Assembly (NCBI RefSeq): GCF_012271765.1 | Contig: NZ_VRKO01000016.1 | Location: 857,666 to 921,665, forward strand | Length of the DNA: 64,000 nt | Source: Erwinia rhapontici | GTDB lineage: Bacteria > Pseudomonadota > Gammaproteobacteria > Enterobacterales > Enterobacteriaceae | Direction: 5' to 3' | Shown: positions 1 through 8,419 of the stretch, piece after piece | How the letters are laid out: every line of letters begins with the position of its first letter | How positions within the stretch are numbered: position 1 is the stretch's first letter | Position numbers and translations under genes: made by a program | Notes under the pieces: model-generated | What the model saw: the letters and a program-made list of their open reading frames with translations, nothing else | The model's database searches: none | Told to the model about the DNA's origin: nothing

Positions 1-32
1 CAGTGCTGTTCCTGCGGCCAAAAGTGACCTGA

Positions 33-1301
33 TTATGACTCCAGCAGCAGGCGGATACTGCGCTGCTGGTGTTCGCCCAGCGGCAGTTCAGCATGGATCA
101 GCGGTGGTGAGTAGAGCGGCAGCGGCGTGGCATAAGGCGTGATCACCAGCGCGATCCCTTTCGGTGCGCTGTGGCGCTGAAAGTCGGCAACATCCTGGTA
201 CTTAATCGTCAGCGGCAGCAGCGTCAGTTCACGCAGCTGCTGCTCAACCTGCTGCTCCAGTTCGCTATCACGACCAATCAATAACAACACCTGCTTCTCT
301 TGCAAGGCGCTTTCCTGCATCAGCCATGCGCCAAAAATAATCGCAATCAGACCCATCTCTTCATCGGTGAACTGCACGCTGTATTGTTGTTCCAGCGCGG
401 CGATAGCCTCACGCGTAGTACGCAGCAGACGCGGGTACTGCTGGGCGATATCGTCAACCAGATTGTGATCGATGCCGATGGAAAACAGAGTACGCTCCAG
501 CGCCTGCGCCAGATGCGTATAAAGTTGTGCGCTTAGGCCCGCGTCATTACTGAATACCATGCCAGACAACGCCTGAAAGCGCTGAATTAACAGCTCCACG
601 GACTGGAGAAGTTGGCGTTCATGAGCGCTGAGGGTGTGTTGTCTCTGGGGAACATGCAGTTGGCTGAAGAGCAGGGCGAGTAACGCAACCTCATTAACCG
701 CCGCCTGATAGCCGCGTTTACTCCAGCAGCGGGCAATCGCCTGTGCCAGTGAAAACTCCGGTTTACCTTCGATCCAGTGCAGTTGCTGTGCGGTAAAGTC
801 CGGCTGGCAGTGCCAGGCGAGAGCATAGCGCAGCCAGACCTGTAAAAATTGGGTATCGCGAGCGCTGAACTCGCGGTCCAGATGAAGTGAACAATACTGG
901 ACCAGTGCTGCCAGGTTATGCTCATCGTACAAGGCCTTATCCACTGGCAGCGTCTGAAGTTGTTGCTTAATGACGGAGGAAAAGTCGTTATGGATAAACG
1001 CCGGAGACAGCCGCAGAGCCCGCCGTAAGTTATGTAGCAGGCACAGACGCTGATCTAAATGCGTTCCACGAAGGCGCAACGCGCCCAGCTCATCCAGCTC
1101 AATGGCAAGATGGTGATAGCGCTGGATTTCCTCTGCCACCTCCGCTATATCTTGCCGGGTTACGGCGTGATCCACACCGTTAAGCTGGCAAACCGATTCC
1201 ACAGTGACGAAGGATTCAGGCAGGCAGAGCATTAAAAGCAGGTGGCAACGGCGCTGTGGACTGGAGAGGACAGACATTTCAGGTGAGTGTGTACTCATCA
1301 T
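33..1301 (-). CDS. csiE: Stationary-phase inducible protein CsiE
   Basis: The 422-residue product matches the length and sequence of enterobacterial CsiE, a protein made in stationary phase whose exact role is unknown. The N-terminal part looks like a winged-helix region. Residues about 260-335 (around DQLYTHLAQAL and GLIAIIFGAWLMQES) form a PRD-like helical domain of the type found in sugar-PTS-controlled regulators. Next to it in E. coli lie suhB and trmJ, which are also nearby here, but the E. coli yfhR position is taken by a metal transporter pair. The start is the first of two adjacent ATG codons; a start ten residues in is also possible. A regulatory function is inferred from the domain only. 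Confidence 0.88.
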   Translation of the reverse strand: MMSTHSPEMSVLSSPQRRCHLLLMLCLPESFVTVESVCQLNGVDHAVTRQDIAEVAEEIQRYHHLAIELDELGALRLRGTHLDQRLCLLHNLRRALRLSPAFIHNDFSSVIKQQLQTLPVDKALYDEHNLAALVQYCSLHLDREFSARDTQFLQVWLRYALAWHCQPDFTAQQLHWIEGKPEFSLAQAIARCWSKRGYQAAVNEVALLALLFSQLHVPQRQHTLSAHERQLLQSVELLIQRFQALSGMVFSNDAGLSAQLYTHLAQALERTLFSIGIDHNLVDDIAQQYPRLLRTTREAIAALEQQYSVQFTDEEMGLIAIIFGAWLMQESALQEKQVLLLIGRDSELEQQVEQQLRELTLLPLTIKYQDVADFQRHSAPKGIALVITPYATPLPLYSPPLIHAELPLGEHQQRSIRLLLES

Positions 1302-1436
1302 CTGTGATCCCAGTAGCGATTGATTATGCTAAGAATAGCCTTAGCCAGCCACGTTGTGGTCAATCGAGTCAGTTTTATTCAGAGCTTTTAAGACAGGTCA
1401 CAAAAATAATCGACAAAAACTGGAGTGGAGTTTAAT

Positions 1437-2081
1437 TTGTTACATTATAACAGGTGTGCAGTGGGGGCCGCAGGGCTGATAATCGTTTTGTCCCCGGTTG
1501 CCATGGCGCATCCGCACAGCTTTATCGATATGCAGACCACGCTGGTTCATCAGGGCGATCGGCTCACCGGGCTGAAAATGCGCTGGGTGATGGATGAAAT
1601 CACCTCTGCCGATCTGTTATACGATGCAGGAACGGCAAAACCGGATTCAGTGGTTTGGAAAAAACTGGCGGCAGAAGTGATGGCTAATGTGTTAGGCCAG
1701 CATTACTTCAGCGAATTCTGGCACCAGAAGCAGCCGGTGAAGTTCGATAATCTGCCGCCGGAATACCATCTTTCACGGCAGGGGCATCAGGCGGTGCTGG
1801 AGTTTATTCTGCCGCTGGCACATCCGCAGTCGCTAAAAGGCCAGCGGTATACGTTTTCCACTTTTGATCCCACTTACTTTGTAGATATGTATTACGACTC
1901 TGAAAAAGCACTGACAGTCCCGGCAGAACTGGTATCACAATGTCATTTCGAGCTGCAAACCCCCAAACCGGATGCCTCCATGCAAGCCTATGCGCTGTCA
2001 CTGGATAAAGCAGATGCGCCAGCGGAAGAGATGGATCTTGGTCGCCAGTTTGCCCAGACGGTGACGCTGATATGTCAGTAA
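1437..2081 (+). CDS. DUF1007 periplasmic protein, ZevA-like
   Basis: A secreted protein of about 214 residues in the DUF1007 family, which accompanies NicO-type metal transporters; in Haemophilus influenzae the pair is ZevAB and serves zinc. The N-terminus is a signal peptide with likely cleavage after AMA, so the mature protein begins HPHSF, a possible metal ligand cluster. I chose TTG at 1437 because GGAG at 1427-1430 sits six bases upstream; the longer GTG start at 1425 overlaps its only Shine-Dalgarno. It overlaps the next gene by ten bases, indicating an operon. A Zur-like palindrome covers the start (separate entry). Nickel or cobalt cannot be excluded, but the operator favours zinc. 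Confidence 0.8.
   Translation: MLHYNRCAVGAAGLIIVLSPVAMAHPHSFIDMQTTLVHQGDRLTGLKMRWVMDEITSADLLYDAGTAKPDSVVWKKLAAEVMANVLGQHYFSEFWHQKQPVKFDNLPPEYHLSRQGHQAVLEFILPLAHPQSLKGQRYTFSTFDPTYFVDMYYDSEKALTVPAELVSQCHFELQTPKPDASMQAYALSLDKADAPAEEMDLGRQFAQTVTLICQ
1438..1452 (+). promoter_or_regulatory. Zur-like operator
   Basis: TGTTACATTATAACA is a near-perfect palindrome and differs at one position from the core of the gamma-proteobacterial Zur site as I remember it (TGTTATAnTATAACA). It overlaps the TTG start of the zevA-like gene, so Zur bound here would block transcription or early elongation. The match is seen; zinc control is inferred. Confidence 0.55.
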
Positions 2082-3073
2082 GTGGCCTCAGCCGCGCTCC
2101 GCGTAGAGGGGCGATATGGCCGTTCGCGCTGTTGATGTCAGGGATGCTCCTGGGAGGGCTGTGGATTTGGCAGCACTGGCCGCAAATCCTGTTGCAAAGC
2201 ATTATGTGGCAGAAGAGTCTGCATCAGCAGATGACCGGGCTGTTACAACAGGTTGCCAGCAATCCTCATCAGGCCGGGCTGGCGCTAATGGGTTTCAGCC
2301 TGCTTTATGGCGTATTACATGCGCTCGGCCCCGGCCATGGCAAAGTGGTGATAGCCACCTTTCTTGCTACCCACCCGACGAAAATGAAAACCAGCCTGCA
2401 ACTGACGCTGGCCGCGGCTGTAGTGCAAGGGGCAGTGGCGATTGCGCTGGTGACGATAATGCTGGGCGTGTTGCAACTCTCTTCGCGCCAGATGCATCTC
2501 AGCAGCTACTGGCTGGAAAAAGGGAGCTATCTACTGGTGATCGGCCTGGGCCTGTGGCTGTGCTGGCGAGCCCTGAAAAAATTGTGGCTGCAGCTGCGCC
2601 CGGCACCTGTCCGAATGACCATCACCCGTATTTTGCCTGCGGGGCATCAGCACAGTGAACACTGTGGTTGTGGGCATCAGCATGTGCCGGACAGTGCGAT
2701 GTTGTCGCAGGCGACGGGATGGAAAACGAAGGTCGCGGTGGTACTGTCGATGGGGTTACGGCCCTGCTCGGGGGCCATTATGATGTTGCTGTTTTCAAAG
2801 GTGATTGGTGTTTACTTCTGGGGGGTGCTATCCGCGCTGGTGATGGCGGTGGGAACGGCGTTAACGGTATCGTGCATGGCGCTGGTGGTACAGCTCTCGC
2901 GCTCCCTCGCACAGCGTTTAACACGTAATACAGGATCTGCTGCCTGGCATGTAGTGGCATTGAACTGTCTGGCTCTGACCGGTGGCGTGCTGCTGATTGC
3001 CGCTGGAGCCATGCTGTGGCTGAGTGCGCAACCCGCGATGTCAGGCGGTATCCGACCGATGTTCCTGCAGTAA
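2072..3073 (+). CDS. NicO-family metal transporter, ZevB-like
   Basis: A 333-residue polytopic inner-membrane protein of the nickel/cobalt (NicO/RcnA) transporter family. It has the family motifs HALGPGHGK (residues 83-91) and GLRPCSGAI (228-236), about six to seven hydrophobic segments (near 17-35, 68-98, 110-132, 150-168, 222-245, 248-275, 293-317) and a His/Cys-rich cytoplasmic loop GHQHSEHCGCGHQHVPD at 191-207 that could bind metal. The ATG lies inside the end of the DUF1007 gene, so the two are translationally coupled. With the DUF1007 partner and a Zur-like site upstream, zinc is the likeliest substrate; import or export cannot be told from sequence. Confidence 0.8.
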   Translation: MSVSGLSRAPRRGAIWPFALLMSGMLLGGLWIWQHWPQILLQSIMWQKSLHQQMTGLLQQVASNPHQAGLALMGFSLLYGVLHALGPGHGKVVIATFLATHPTKMKTSLQLTLAAAVVQGAVAIALVTIMLGVLQLSSRQMHLSSYWLEKGSYLLVIGLGLWLCWRALKKLWLQLRPAPVRMTITRILPAGHQHSEHCGCGHQHVPDSAMLSQATGWKTKVAVVLSMGLRPCSGAIMMLLFSKVIGVYFWGVLSALVMAVGTALTVSCMALVVQLSRSLAQRLTRNTGSAAWHVVALNCLALTGGVLLIAAGAMLWLSAQPAMSGGIRPMFLQ

Positions 3074-3105
3074 ATCTTGCGCAGGGGGCAGGCATGCCTG
3101 ACTCA

Positions 3106-3125
3106 GGGCGCGGCATGCCGCGCCC
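3106..3125. repeat. REP-like palindrome between convergent genes
   Basis: A perfect 20-base palindrome GGGCGCGGCATGCCGCGCCC lies between the convergent zevB-like gene and suhB, preceded by a shorter one (AGGCATGCCT). It shares the GCATGC core with the tandem array near 59.7 kb and could act as a bidirectional terminator. Confidence 0.5.
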
Positions 3126-3135
3126 CTGGGACGAA

Positions 3136-3939
3136 TTAACGCTTCAGCGCTTCACTCAGTTCATCACGCATGTTGGCCAGCATCGCTTTCACGACGCGTG
3201 GGTTACCTGCAACGATGTTACCTGAATGCATATAACCATGCGCGCCAACAAAGTCAGTCACCAGACCGCCAGCTTCACGCACCAGCAGCTCACCCGCGGC
3301 GAAATCCCATGGCTTCAGACCAATCTCGAAGTAACCGTCCACGCGACCCGCAGCCACATAAGCCAGATCCAGCGCAGCAGATCCGGTGCGACGGAAGTCA
3401 GCACACTGGGTGAACAGTTTGCCGAGGATATTGATATACGGAGTGGCGTGCTGCTTCAGTTTGAACGGGAAGCCGGTGGCCAGAATGGTGCCATCCAGAT
3501 CGCGGGCGGTGCCGCCGCGCAGACGATAGCCGTTAAGCTGGGTGCCCTGGCCGCGTACGGCGCTGAACAGCTCATTACGCATTGGATCGTAAACAACGGC
3601 AACTTCAGTACGGCCTTTGATGCGAACGGCAATAGAAATACAGAAGTGGGGAAGGCGTTTGATGTAGTTGGTGGTGCCATCCAGTGGATCGATAACCCAT
3701 TGCACATCCTGGTCTTCGCCTGGCAGTTCACCGCACTCTTCAGAGATGATGGTGTGCTGTGGGTAAGACTTGCGGATCACTTCAATAATCTGGCGTTCCG
3801 CTTCACGGTCAACATTGGTGACAAAGTCATTGCTGCCTTTCTGGCTGGCTTCGACGGAGTCCGGGGTTTCATAGTGCTTGGCAATTACGTTTCCGGCCTT
3901 GCGCGCAGCGCGCACGGCAATGTTGAGCATTGGATGCAT
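3136..3939 (-). CDS. suhB: Inositol-1-monophosphatase / Nus factor SuhB
   Basis: The 267-residue protein is SuhB: a Mg-dependent inositol monophosphatase fold that in E. coli also acts in the rRNA antitermination complex with NusA, NusB, NusE and NusG. The family metal site is intact: E67 in the ISEE motif, D84 and D87 in DPLDGTTN, and a distal Asp in KPWDFAAGE. Its length is the same as in E. coli. The leader is unusual because an ERIC element lies between the probable promoter (4130-4159) and the start codon. It is convergent with the zevAB-like pair and divergent from trmJ, as in E. coli where suhB and trmJ also diverge. Confidence 0.97.
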   Translation of the reverse strand: MHPMLNIAVRAARKAGNVIAKHYETPDSVEASQKGSNDFVTNVDREAERQIIEVIRKSYPQHTIISEECGELPGEDQDVQWVIDPLDGTTNYIKRLPHFCISIAVRIKGRTEVAVVYDPMRNELFSAVRGQGTQLNGYRLRGGTARDLDGTILATGFPFKLKQHATPYINILGKLFTQCADFRRTGSAALDLAYVAAGRVDGYFEIGLKPWDFAAGELLVREAGGLVTDFVGAHGYMHSGNIVAGNPRVVKAMLANMRDELSEALKR

Positions 3940-3975
3940 AGTTAAGTTTCGTCTCGCTGGATGTTAAAGAACGGT

Positions 3976-4100
3976 TTACCCTTCATGCTTGAAGCTGTCG
4001 CTGTGTTAGCTGCACTCACTCACCCGAATCACTTACTTAAGTAAGCTCAGTGGGATTCGCTCTCTTGCTGCCTTGCTACAGCATCAATCACTTTGGATAA
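3976..4100. repeat. ERIC (intergenic repeat unit) element
   Basis: About 125 bp match the enterobacterial repetitive intergenic consensus. The central inverted repeat (4021-4055) closely resembles the classical ERIC1R and ERIC2 primer sites, reading toward each other around ACTTAC-TTAAGTAAG. The left flank near 3985-3998 carries the GCTTGAAG core typical of these elements. The element can fold into a long hairpin in the suhB leader RNA. Confidence 0.8.
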
Positions 4101-4129
4101 ATATCATAATCTGATAGAAAACGGCGCGT

Positions 4130-4159
4130 AGTATAGCAGGGCAGAACGGCAAATGTCCT
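4130..4159 (-). promoter_or_regulatory. Probable suhB promoter
   Basis: On the minus strand TATACT (4130-4135) forms a good -10, with AGGACA (4154-4159) as a 4/6 -35 and an 18-base spacer. A transcript from here would run through the ERIC element into suhB. Confidence 0.4.
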
Positions 4160-4207
4160 GGAAATATGTTAGCATCGTCGAATTAACTCTCAGACCCCAG
4201 AATCCTT

Positions 4208-4933
4208 ATGCTGCAAAATATCCGAATTGTGCTGGTGGAGACCTCTCACACTGGCAACATGGGCTCTGTCGCTCGTGCGATGAAAACCATGGGTTTAACG
4301 AACCTTTATCTGGTCAATCCTCTGGTCAAACCGGACTCACAGGCTATTGCCCTGGCGGCCGGTGCCAGCGATGTGATTGGCGATGCGAAAATTGTCGACA
4401 CTTTCGATGAAGCGATTGCCGGGTGTGGCCTGGTGGTCGGCACCAGTGCGCGCTCGCGCTCTCTGCCGTGGCCGATGCTCGACCCACGCGAGTGCGGTTT
4501 AAAAAGTGTGGAAGAGGGCCAACAGGCGCCTGTTGCGCTGGTATTTGGTCGCGAACGCGTTGGCCTGACCAACGAAGAGTTGCAGAAGTGCCACTACCAC
4601 GTCGCCATTGCTGCTAACCCGGACTACAGCTCGCTGAACCTGGCGATGGCTGTGCAGGTCATTACCTATGAAGTGCGTATGGCCTGGCTGCAGTCGCTGG
4701 AAGCGGAGCAAGAAGCGCCGGTTGAGTCACCTTATCCACTGGTCGATGAGCTTGAGCGCTTCTATCAGCATATGGAGAAAATGATGATCGGCAGCGGTTT
4801 TATCCGTGAAGCCAGCCCGGGGCAGGTGATGAGTAAAATGCGTCGCCTGTTTACCCGTGCTCGCCCTGAACGTGACGAGCTGAATATCCTGCGTGGGATG
4901 CTCTCTTCACTGGAGAAGCCACGGGGCGAGTAA
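4208..4933 (+). CDS. trmJ: tRNA (Cm32/Um32) methyltransferase TrmJ
   Basis: A SPOUT-class methyltransferase of 241 residues, close in length to E. coli TrmJ (about 246), that 2'-O-methylates position 32 of several tRNAs with S-adenosylmethionine. The N-terminus [20 protein letters not shown] is the family signature, and the SPOUT trefoil-knot motifs [13 protein letters not shown] (about residues 114-126) and SLNLAMAVQ (about 140-148) are clear. The C-terminal helical extension is present. It lies immediately upstream of iscR, as in E. coli, with 168 bases between them holding the iscR operator region. Confidence 0.95.
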   Translation: MLQNIRIVLVETSHTGNMGSVARAMKTMGLTNLYLVNPLVKPDSQAIALAAGASDVIGDAKIVDTFDEAIAGCGLVVGTSARSRSLPWPMLDPRECGLKSVEEGQQAPVALVFGRERVGLTNEELQKCHYHVAIAANPDYSSLNLAMAVQVITYEVRMAWLQSLEAEQEAPVESPYPLVDELERFYQHMEKMMIGSGFIREASPGQVMSKMRRLFTRARPERDELNILRGMLSSLEKPRGE

Positions 4934-4963
4934 GGGTGTATCGGTGAATAAAATAACAGCATA

Positions 4964-5037
4964 ATAGTTGAGTATTTTACTTGGTTAAATAGTTGAGTGT
5001 TTTAGTAGGTTAAATACTTGACCAATTTAGTCAGGAA
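4964..5037 (+). promoter_or_regulatory. Three tandem IscR type-1-like sites
   Basis: Three related 24-base copies start at 4964, 4989 and 5014, an exact 25-base pitch. Each begins ATA(G/C)TTGA and is centred on an AT-rich TTTA stretch. They resemble the type-1 IscR motif bound by [2Fe-2S]-IscR in the E. coli isc promoter. The third copy, the closest to consensus, contains the putative -35 hexamer. Confidence 0.65.
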
Positions 5038-5046
5038 TGTCAGACT
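5018..5046 (+). promoter_or_regulatory. Probable iscR promoter
   Basis: TTGACC (5018-5023) and CAGACT (5041-5046) are separated by 17 bases, with TGT directly before the -10 as an extended element. The -35 is embedded in the third IscR-like site, which fits autorepression. Confidence 0.5.
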
Positions 5047-5101
5047 TGCGTCCATATTTTGTTAACACCCATCCAGGGTTATAACCGAGGTTGTAAACGC
5101 C

Positions 5102-5599
5102 ATGAGACTGACATCCAAAGGCCGTTATGCTGTTACCGCTATGCTTGATGTTGCACTGCATTCCCATGAAGGCCCGGTGCCTTTAGCGGATATTTCAGAG
5201 CGTCAGGGCATTTCCCTTTCTTATCTTGAGCAGCTGTTCTCCCGTCTGCGTAAGAATGGTCTGGTGGCCAGCGTACGTGGTCCGGGTGGCGGTTATCTGT
5301 TGGGCAAAGGCTCTGATGCCATCGCAGTGGGCGCAGTGATTACTGCCGTTGACGAATCTGTCGATGCCACTAAATGTCAGGGTAAAGAAGGCTGCCAGGG
5401 CGGCGAGCGTTGCCTGACTCACGTGCTGTGGCGTGATCTGAGTGAGCGCATCAGCGACTTCCTCAACAATATTACACTGGCAGAACTGGTCAATAACCAG
5501 GAAATCCTGGAAGTGGCTGACCGTCAGAACAGCAATGAAATCCGTCGTGCGCCAAACGGCCGCATGCAGGAAACAATTAACGTCAATCTGCGCGCCTGA
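5102..5599 (+). CDS. iscR: Fe-S cluster-responsive regulator IscR
   Basis: The 165-residue Rrf2-family regulator has an N-terminal winged helix (recognition region [21 protein letters not shown], about residues 40-60) and the [2Fe-2S] ligands C92, C98, C104 and H107 in the same positions as E. coli IscR. Holo-IscR represses its own operon through type-1 sites, and three such sites lie just upstream; apo-IscR would control type-2 targets such as suf. A strong hairpin terminator follows the gene, so iscR may be largely monocistronic. What is odd is the operon it heads: only iscS follows. IscR here probably senses clusters made by another system, most likely Suf. Confidence 0.97.
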   Translation: MRLTSKGRYAVTAMLDVALHSHEGPVPLADISERQGISLSYLEQLFSRLRKNGLVASVRGPGGGYLLGKGSDAIAVGAVITAVDESVDATKCQGKEGCQGGERCLTHVLWRDLSERISDFLNNITLAELVNNQEILEVADRQNSNEIRRAPNGRMQETINVNLRA

Positions 5600-5635
5600 T
5601 CGCAGTCTGGGCGGGGTTTGTTCTTCGCCCCCGGA

Positions 5636-5670
5636 AATGAATAAAAGGCCTGACGGGCCTTTTATTCATT
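5636..5670. terminator. Terminator hairpin between iscR and iscS
   Basis: A perfect 15-bp stem (5636-5650 with 5656-5670) around the loop TGACG has A-rich left and T-rich right arms, typical of a bidirectional Rho-independent terminator. It should reduce or stop readthrough from iscR into iscS. Confidence 0.8.
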
Positions 5671-5740
5671 TCTGCTTCCAGCAAAGATTTCAGGGCGCAG
5701 AAGGGCGGCAATCAAGAAACCTCCCGGAGCTTAACGAGCA

Positions 5741-6940
5741 ATGAAATTACCGATTTATCTGGATTATTCCGCCACCACACCCGCCGACCCTCGTGTGGCC
5801 GCAAAAATGATGCAGTATCTGACTCTGGACGGAACCTTCGGTAATCCGGCCTCGCGATCGCATCGTTATGGCTGGCAGTCAGAAGAAGCGGTGGATGTTG
5901 CCCGCAACCAGATTGCAGAGTTAGTGGGCGCTGACCCACGTGAAATCGTCTTTACCTCCGGTGCAACAGAAGCCAACAACCTCGCCATCAAAGGTGCAGC
6001 CACTTTCCATCAGGAAAAGGGTCGTCACATCATCACTTGTACCACGGAGCATAAAGCGGTCCTGGATACCTGTGCTCAGTTAGAGCGTGAGGGATTCAGC
6101 GTCACTTATCTGAACCCGCGCCCTGATGGCACGTTGGATCTGCAACAGCTGACCGCGGCGCTGCGTGATGACACGGTGCTGGTGTCAATTATGCACGTCA
6201 ATAATGAGATCGGGGTGGTGCAGGATATTGCCACTATCGGCGAACTGTGCCGTGAGCGCGGGGTGATTTTCCATGTTGATGCCACGCAGAGTGTGGGTAA
6301 ATTACCTATCGATCTGAGTATGCTGAAAGTCGATCTGATGTCTTTCTCTGCGCATAAAATTTACGGACCGAAAGGCATCGGTGCGCTCTATGTCAGCCGT
6401 GCACCGCGTATCCGTCTGGAAGCCCAGATCCACGGTGGCGGTCACGAACGCGGTATGCGTTCCGGTACGCTGCCGGTGCATCAGATTGTGGGAATGGGTG
6501 AAGCCTATCGCATCGCCAAAGAAGAAATGGCCAGCGAGATGGCACGCCTGGGTGCGCTGCGTAGCCGCCTGTGGGCGGGTATTGGCCATATCGAGGAGGT
6601 GTACCTCAATGGTTCACTGGAGCAAGGTGCGGCGAATATTCTCAACGTCAGTTTTAATTACGTTGATGGTGAATCACTGATTATGGCGCTGAAGGATCTG
6701 GCGGTCTCAACCGGCTCAGCCTGTACCTCTGCCAGTATGGAGCCGTCTTACGTGCTGCGGGCCATTGGTCTCAACGATGAGTTGGCACACAGTTCGATCC
6801 GCTTCTCTCTCGGGCGTTTTACCACCGAAGAAGAGATCGACTACACCATTCAGCTGGTGCAAAAATCCCTTAGCCGTCTGCGTGAGCTCTCCCCTCAATG
6901 GAAAGCGTTTAAAGCCAGCGGTGCTGTTCAGGCAGGTTGA
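5741..6940 (+). CDS. iscS: Cysteine desulfurase IscS
   Basis: A PLP-dependent class V aminotransferase-fold enzyme of 399 residues that removes sulfur from cysteine and hands it on as a persulfide. Key residues keep E. coli numbering: H104 (TEHKA), PLP lysine K206 (SFSAHKIYG) and the mobile-loop C328 ([10 protein letters not shown]). It should still serve tRNA thiolation (TusA, ThiI, MnmA) and thiamine. The start ATG has GGAG about ten bases upstream. Two oddities: the scaffold and chaperone genes that normally follow are missing, and the C-terminus ends [16 protein letters not shown] instead of the conserved tail ending SIEWAHH that contributes to IscU binding in E. coli. Confidence 0.97.
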   Translation: MKLPIYLDYSATTPADPRVAAKMMQYLTLDGTFGNPASRSHRYGWQSEEAVDVARNQIAELVGADPREIVFTSGATEANNLAIKGAATFHQEKGRHIITCTTEHKAVLDTCAQLEREGFSVTYLNPRPDGTLDLQQLTAALRDDTVLVSIMHVNNEIGVVQDIATIGELCRERGVIFHVDATQSVGKLPIDLSMLKVDLMSFSAHKIYGPKGIGALYVSRAPRIRLEAQIHGGGHERGMRSGTLPVHQIVGMGEAYRIAKEEMASEMARLGALRSRLWAGIGHIEEVYLNGSLEQGAANILNVSFNYVDGESLIMALKDLAVSTGSACTSASMEPSYVLRAIGLNDELAHSSIRFSLGRFTTEEEIDYTIQLVQKSLSRLRELSPQWKAFKASGAVQAG

Positions 6941-6962
6941 TCCTCACTCCCGCACAAACAGT

Positions 6963-6985
6963 AACGGGCCAGATTCTGGCCCGTT
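6963..6985 (+). terminator. Terminator after iscS
   Basis: AACGGGCCA (6963-6971) pairs with TGGCCCGTT (6977-6985) around the loop GATTC, 22 bases after the iscS stop. It closes the shortened isc unit and separates it from pepB. Confidence 0.6.
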
Positions 6986-7044
6986 CTGCGTAGTACGCAG
7001 CATCCCGCGAAAACATCCCTGTCACATTTCTGTTAGTCTGGTTG

Positions 7045-7050
7045 TACAAT
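7045..7050 (+). promoter_or_regulatory. Possible pepB promoter -10
   Basis: TACAAT at 7045-7050 lies 74 bases before the pepB start, beyond the iscS terminator. No convincing -35 is visible at 16-18 bases. pepB needs a promoter of its own here because the isc genes that precede it in E. coli are gone. Confidence 0.35.
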
Positions 7051-7123
7051 CCTCCTGCGGAAAAATCGCAGCGGCCGGTCAAACCCCGGTCTGAAAGATG
7101 AAATAATGAAAAGGAGCCATGCG

Positions 7124-8413
7124 ATGACCACCTCTATGAATATTACCCTGTCAACGGCTGCGGCCGATCTGCGTTGGGGCGAAAAAGCGATCCTGAGCAG
7201 CAACGACAGCGGCCTGACTATCCATCTTACCGGCAGTGAACCGCTGGCCACTATCCAGCGCGCTGCGCGCAAAATTGATAGCCAGGGTATCCGTCATGTC
7301 AGCCTGAGCGGCGATGGCTGGGATCTGGAGAACAGCTGGGCGTTCTGGCAGGGCTACCGTGGTCCAAAAGGCGAGCGCGAAGTGCAGTGGGCCGCGCTGG
7401 CAGATGCCGAACAGGCGGAGCTGAACAACCGTCTGAAAATTATCGACTGGGTGCGTGACACTATTAACCTGCCCGCTGAAGAGCTGGGGCCGGAACAGTT
7501 AGCCACCCGTGCCATTGACCTGCTGTGTGATGTGGCCTGTGATGCGGTCAGTTACCGCATTACGAAAGGTGATGACCTTAAAAAGCAAAACTATCTGGGG
7601 CTGCATACTGTCGGGCGCGGTTCATCGCGCAGTCCGGTACTGTTGACGCTGGATTATAATCCCGGTGGCAACGATGAAACCCCGGTATACGCCTGCCTGG
7701 TCGGCAAAGGAATCACCTTTGATACCGGCGGATACAGCCTGAAACAGAGCGGCTTTATGGACTCCATGAAGTCGGATATGGGAGGGGCGGCAACGCTGAC
7801 CGGTGCTCTGGCGCTGGCAATCAGCCGTGGTCTGAACAAACGTGTGAAACTGATCCTGTGCTGCGCGGATAATATGGTCAGCGGCAATGCCTTTAAACTG
7901 GGCGACATTATTCGTTACCGCAATGGCAAAACCGTTGAGGTGATGAATACCGATGCTGAAGGCCGTCTGGTACTGGCCGATGGGCTGATTGATGCCAGTG
8001 CGCTTAACCCTGAACTGATTATTGATGCGGCGACCCTGACGGGTGCAGCAAAAACCGCATTAGGTAACGATTACCACGCGTTGTTCAGCTTTGACGATGC
8101 ACTGGCGCAGTCGTTGCTGGAAAGTGCTGCCGGGGAGAACGAGCCGTTCTGGCGTCTGCCGCTGGCGGAGTTCCACCGCAGTCATCTGCCGTCAAATTTT
8201 GCTGATTTGAACAACATTGCCAGCCCGTCGCACTCTGCCGGGGCCAGCACCGCCGCTGCGTTCTTGTCGCATTTCGTGAGTGAATACAAGCAGGGCTGGC
8301 TGCATATCGACTGTTCTGCTACCTACCGTAAAGGTGCCGTGGATCAGTGGTCTGCGGGTGCCACCGGGCTGGGTGTGCGTGCCGTTGCGAACCTGCTGTT
8401 AAACAAAGCGTAA
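7124..8413 (+). CDS. pepB: Peptidase B (leucyl aminopeptidase family)
   Basis: A manganese-dependent M17 aminopeptidase of 429 residues (E. coli 427). The metal and catalytic motifs are intact: [14 protein letters not shown] (lysine and aspartate metal ligands), SDMGGAAT, and [12 protein letters not shown], the M17 signature. The C-terminal catalytic domain follows an N-terminal domain of about 150 residues. I chose ATG 7124 because AAGGAG at 7110-7115 stands eight bases upstream and the protein then aligns with E. coli; the in-frame ATG at 7106 overlaps that site. It is cytosolic, degrading peptides with acidic N-termini. In E. coli it ends the isc gene cluster; here it stands behind an iscS terminator. 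Confidence 0.97.
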   Translation: MTTSMNITLSTAAADLRWGEKAILSSNDSGLTIHLTGSEPLATIQRAARKIDSQGIRHVSLSGDGWDLENSWAFWQGYRGPKGEREVQWAALADAEQAELNNRLKIIDWVRDTINLPAEELGPEQLATRAIDLLCDVACDAVSYRITKGDDLKKQNYLGLHTVGRGSSRSPVLLTLDYNPGGNDETPVYACLVGKGITFDTGGYSLKQSGFMDSMKSDMGGAATLTGALALAISRGLNKRVKLILCCADNMVSGNAFKLGDIIRYRNGKTVEVMNTDAEGRLVLADGLIDASALNPELIIDAATLTGAAKTALGNDYHALFSFDDALAQSLLESAAGENEPFWRLPLAEFHRSHLPSNFADLNNIASPSHSAGASTAAAFLSHFVSEYKQGWLHIDCSATYRKGAVDQWSAGATGLGVRAVANLLLNKA

Positions 8414-8419
8414 TATAAC

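Noticed and set aside
3226-3945. 239-residue frame opposite suhB
   Set aside because: It is the antisense shadow of a conserved gene with no start signal of its own.
7106-7123. Upstream ATG for pepB
   Set aside because: It overlaps the AAGGAG that serves the ATG at 7124.
6941-7123. Remnant of iscU or iscX between iscS and pepB
   Set aside because: The 183 bases hold a terminator and promoter-like sequence; no frame resembles those genes.
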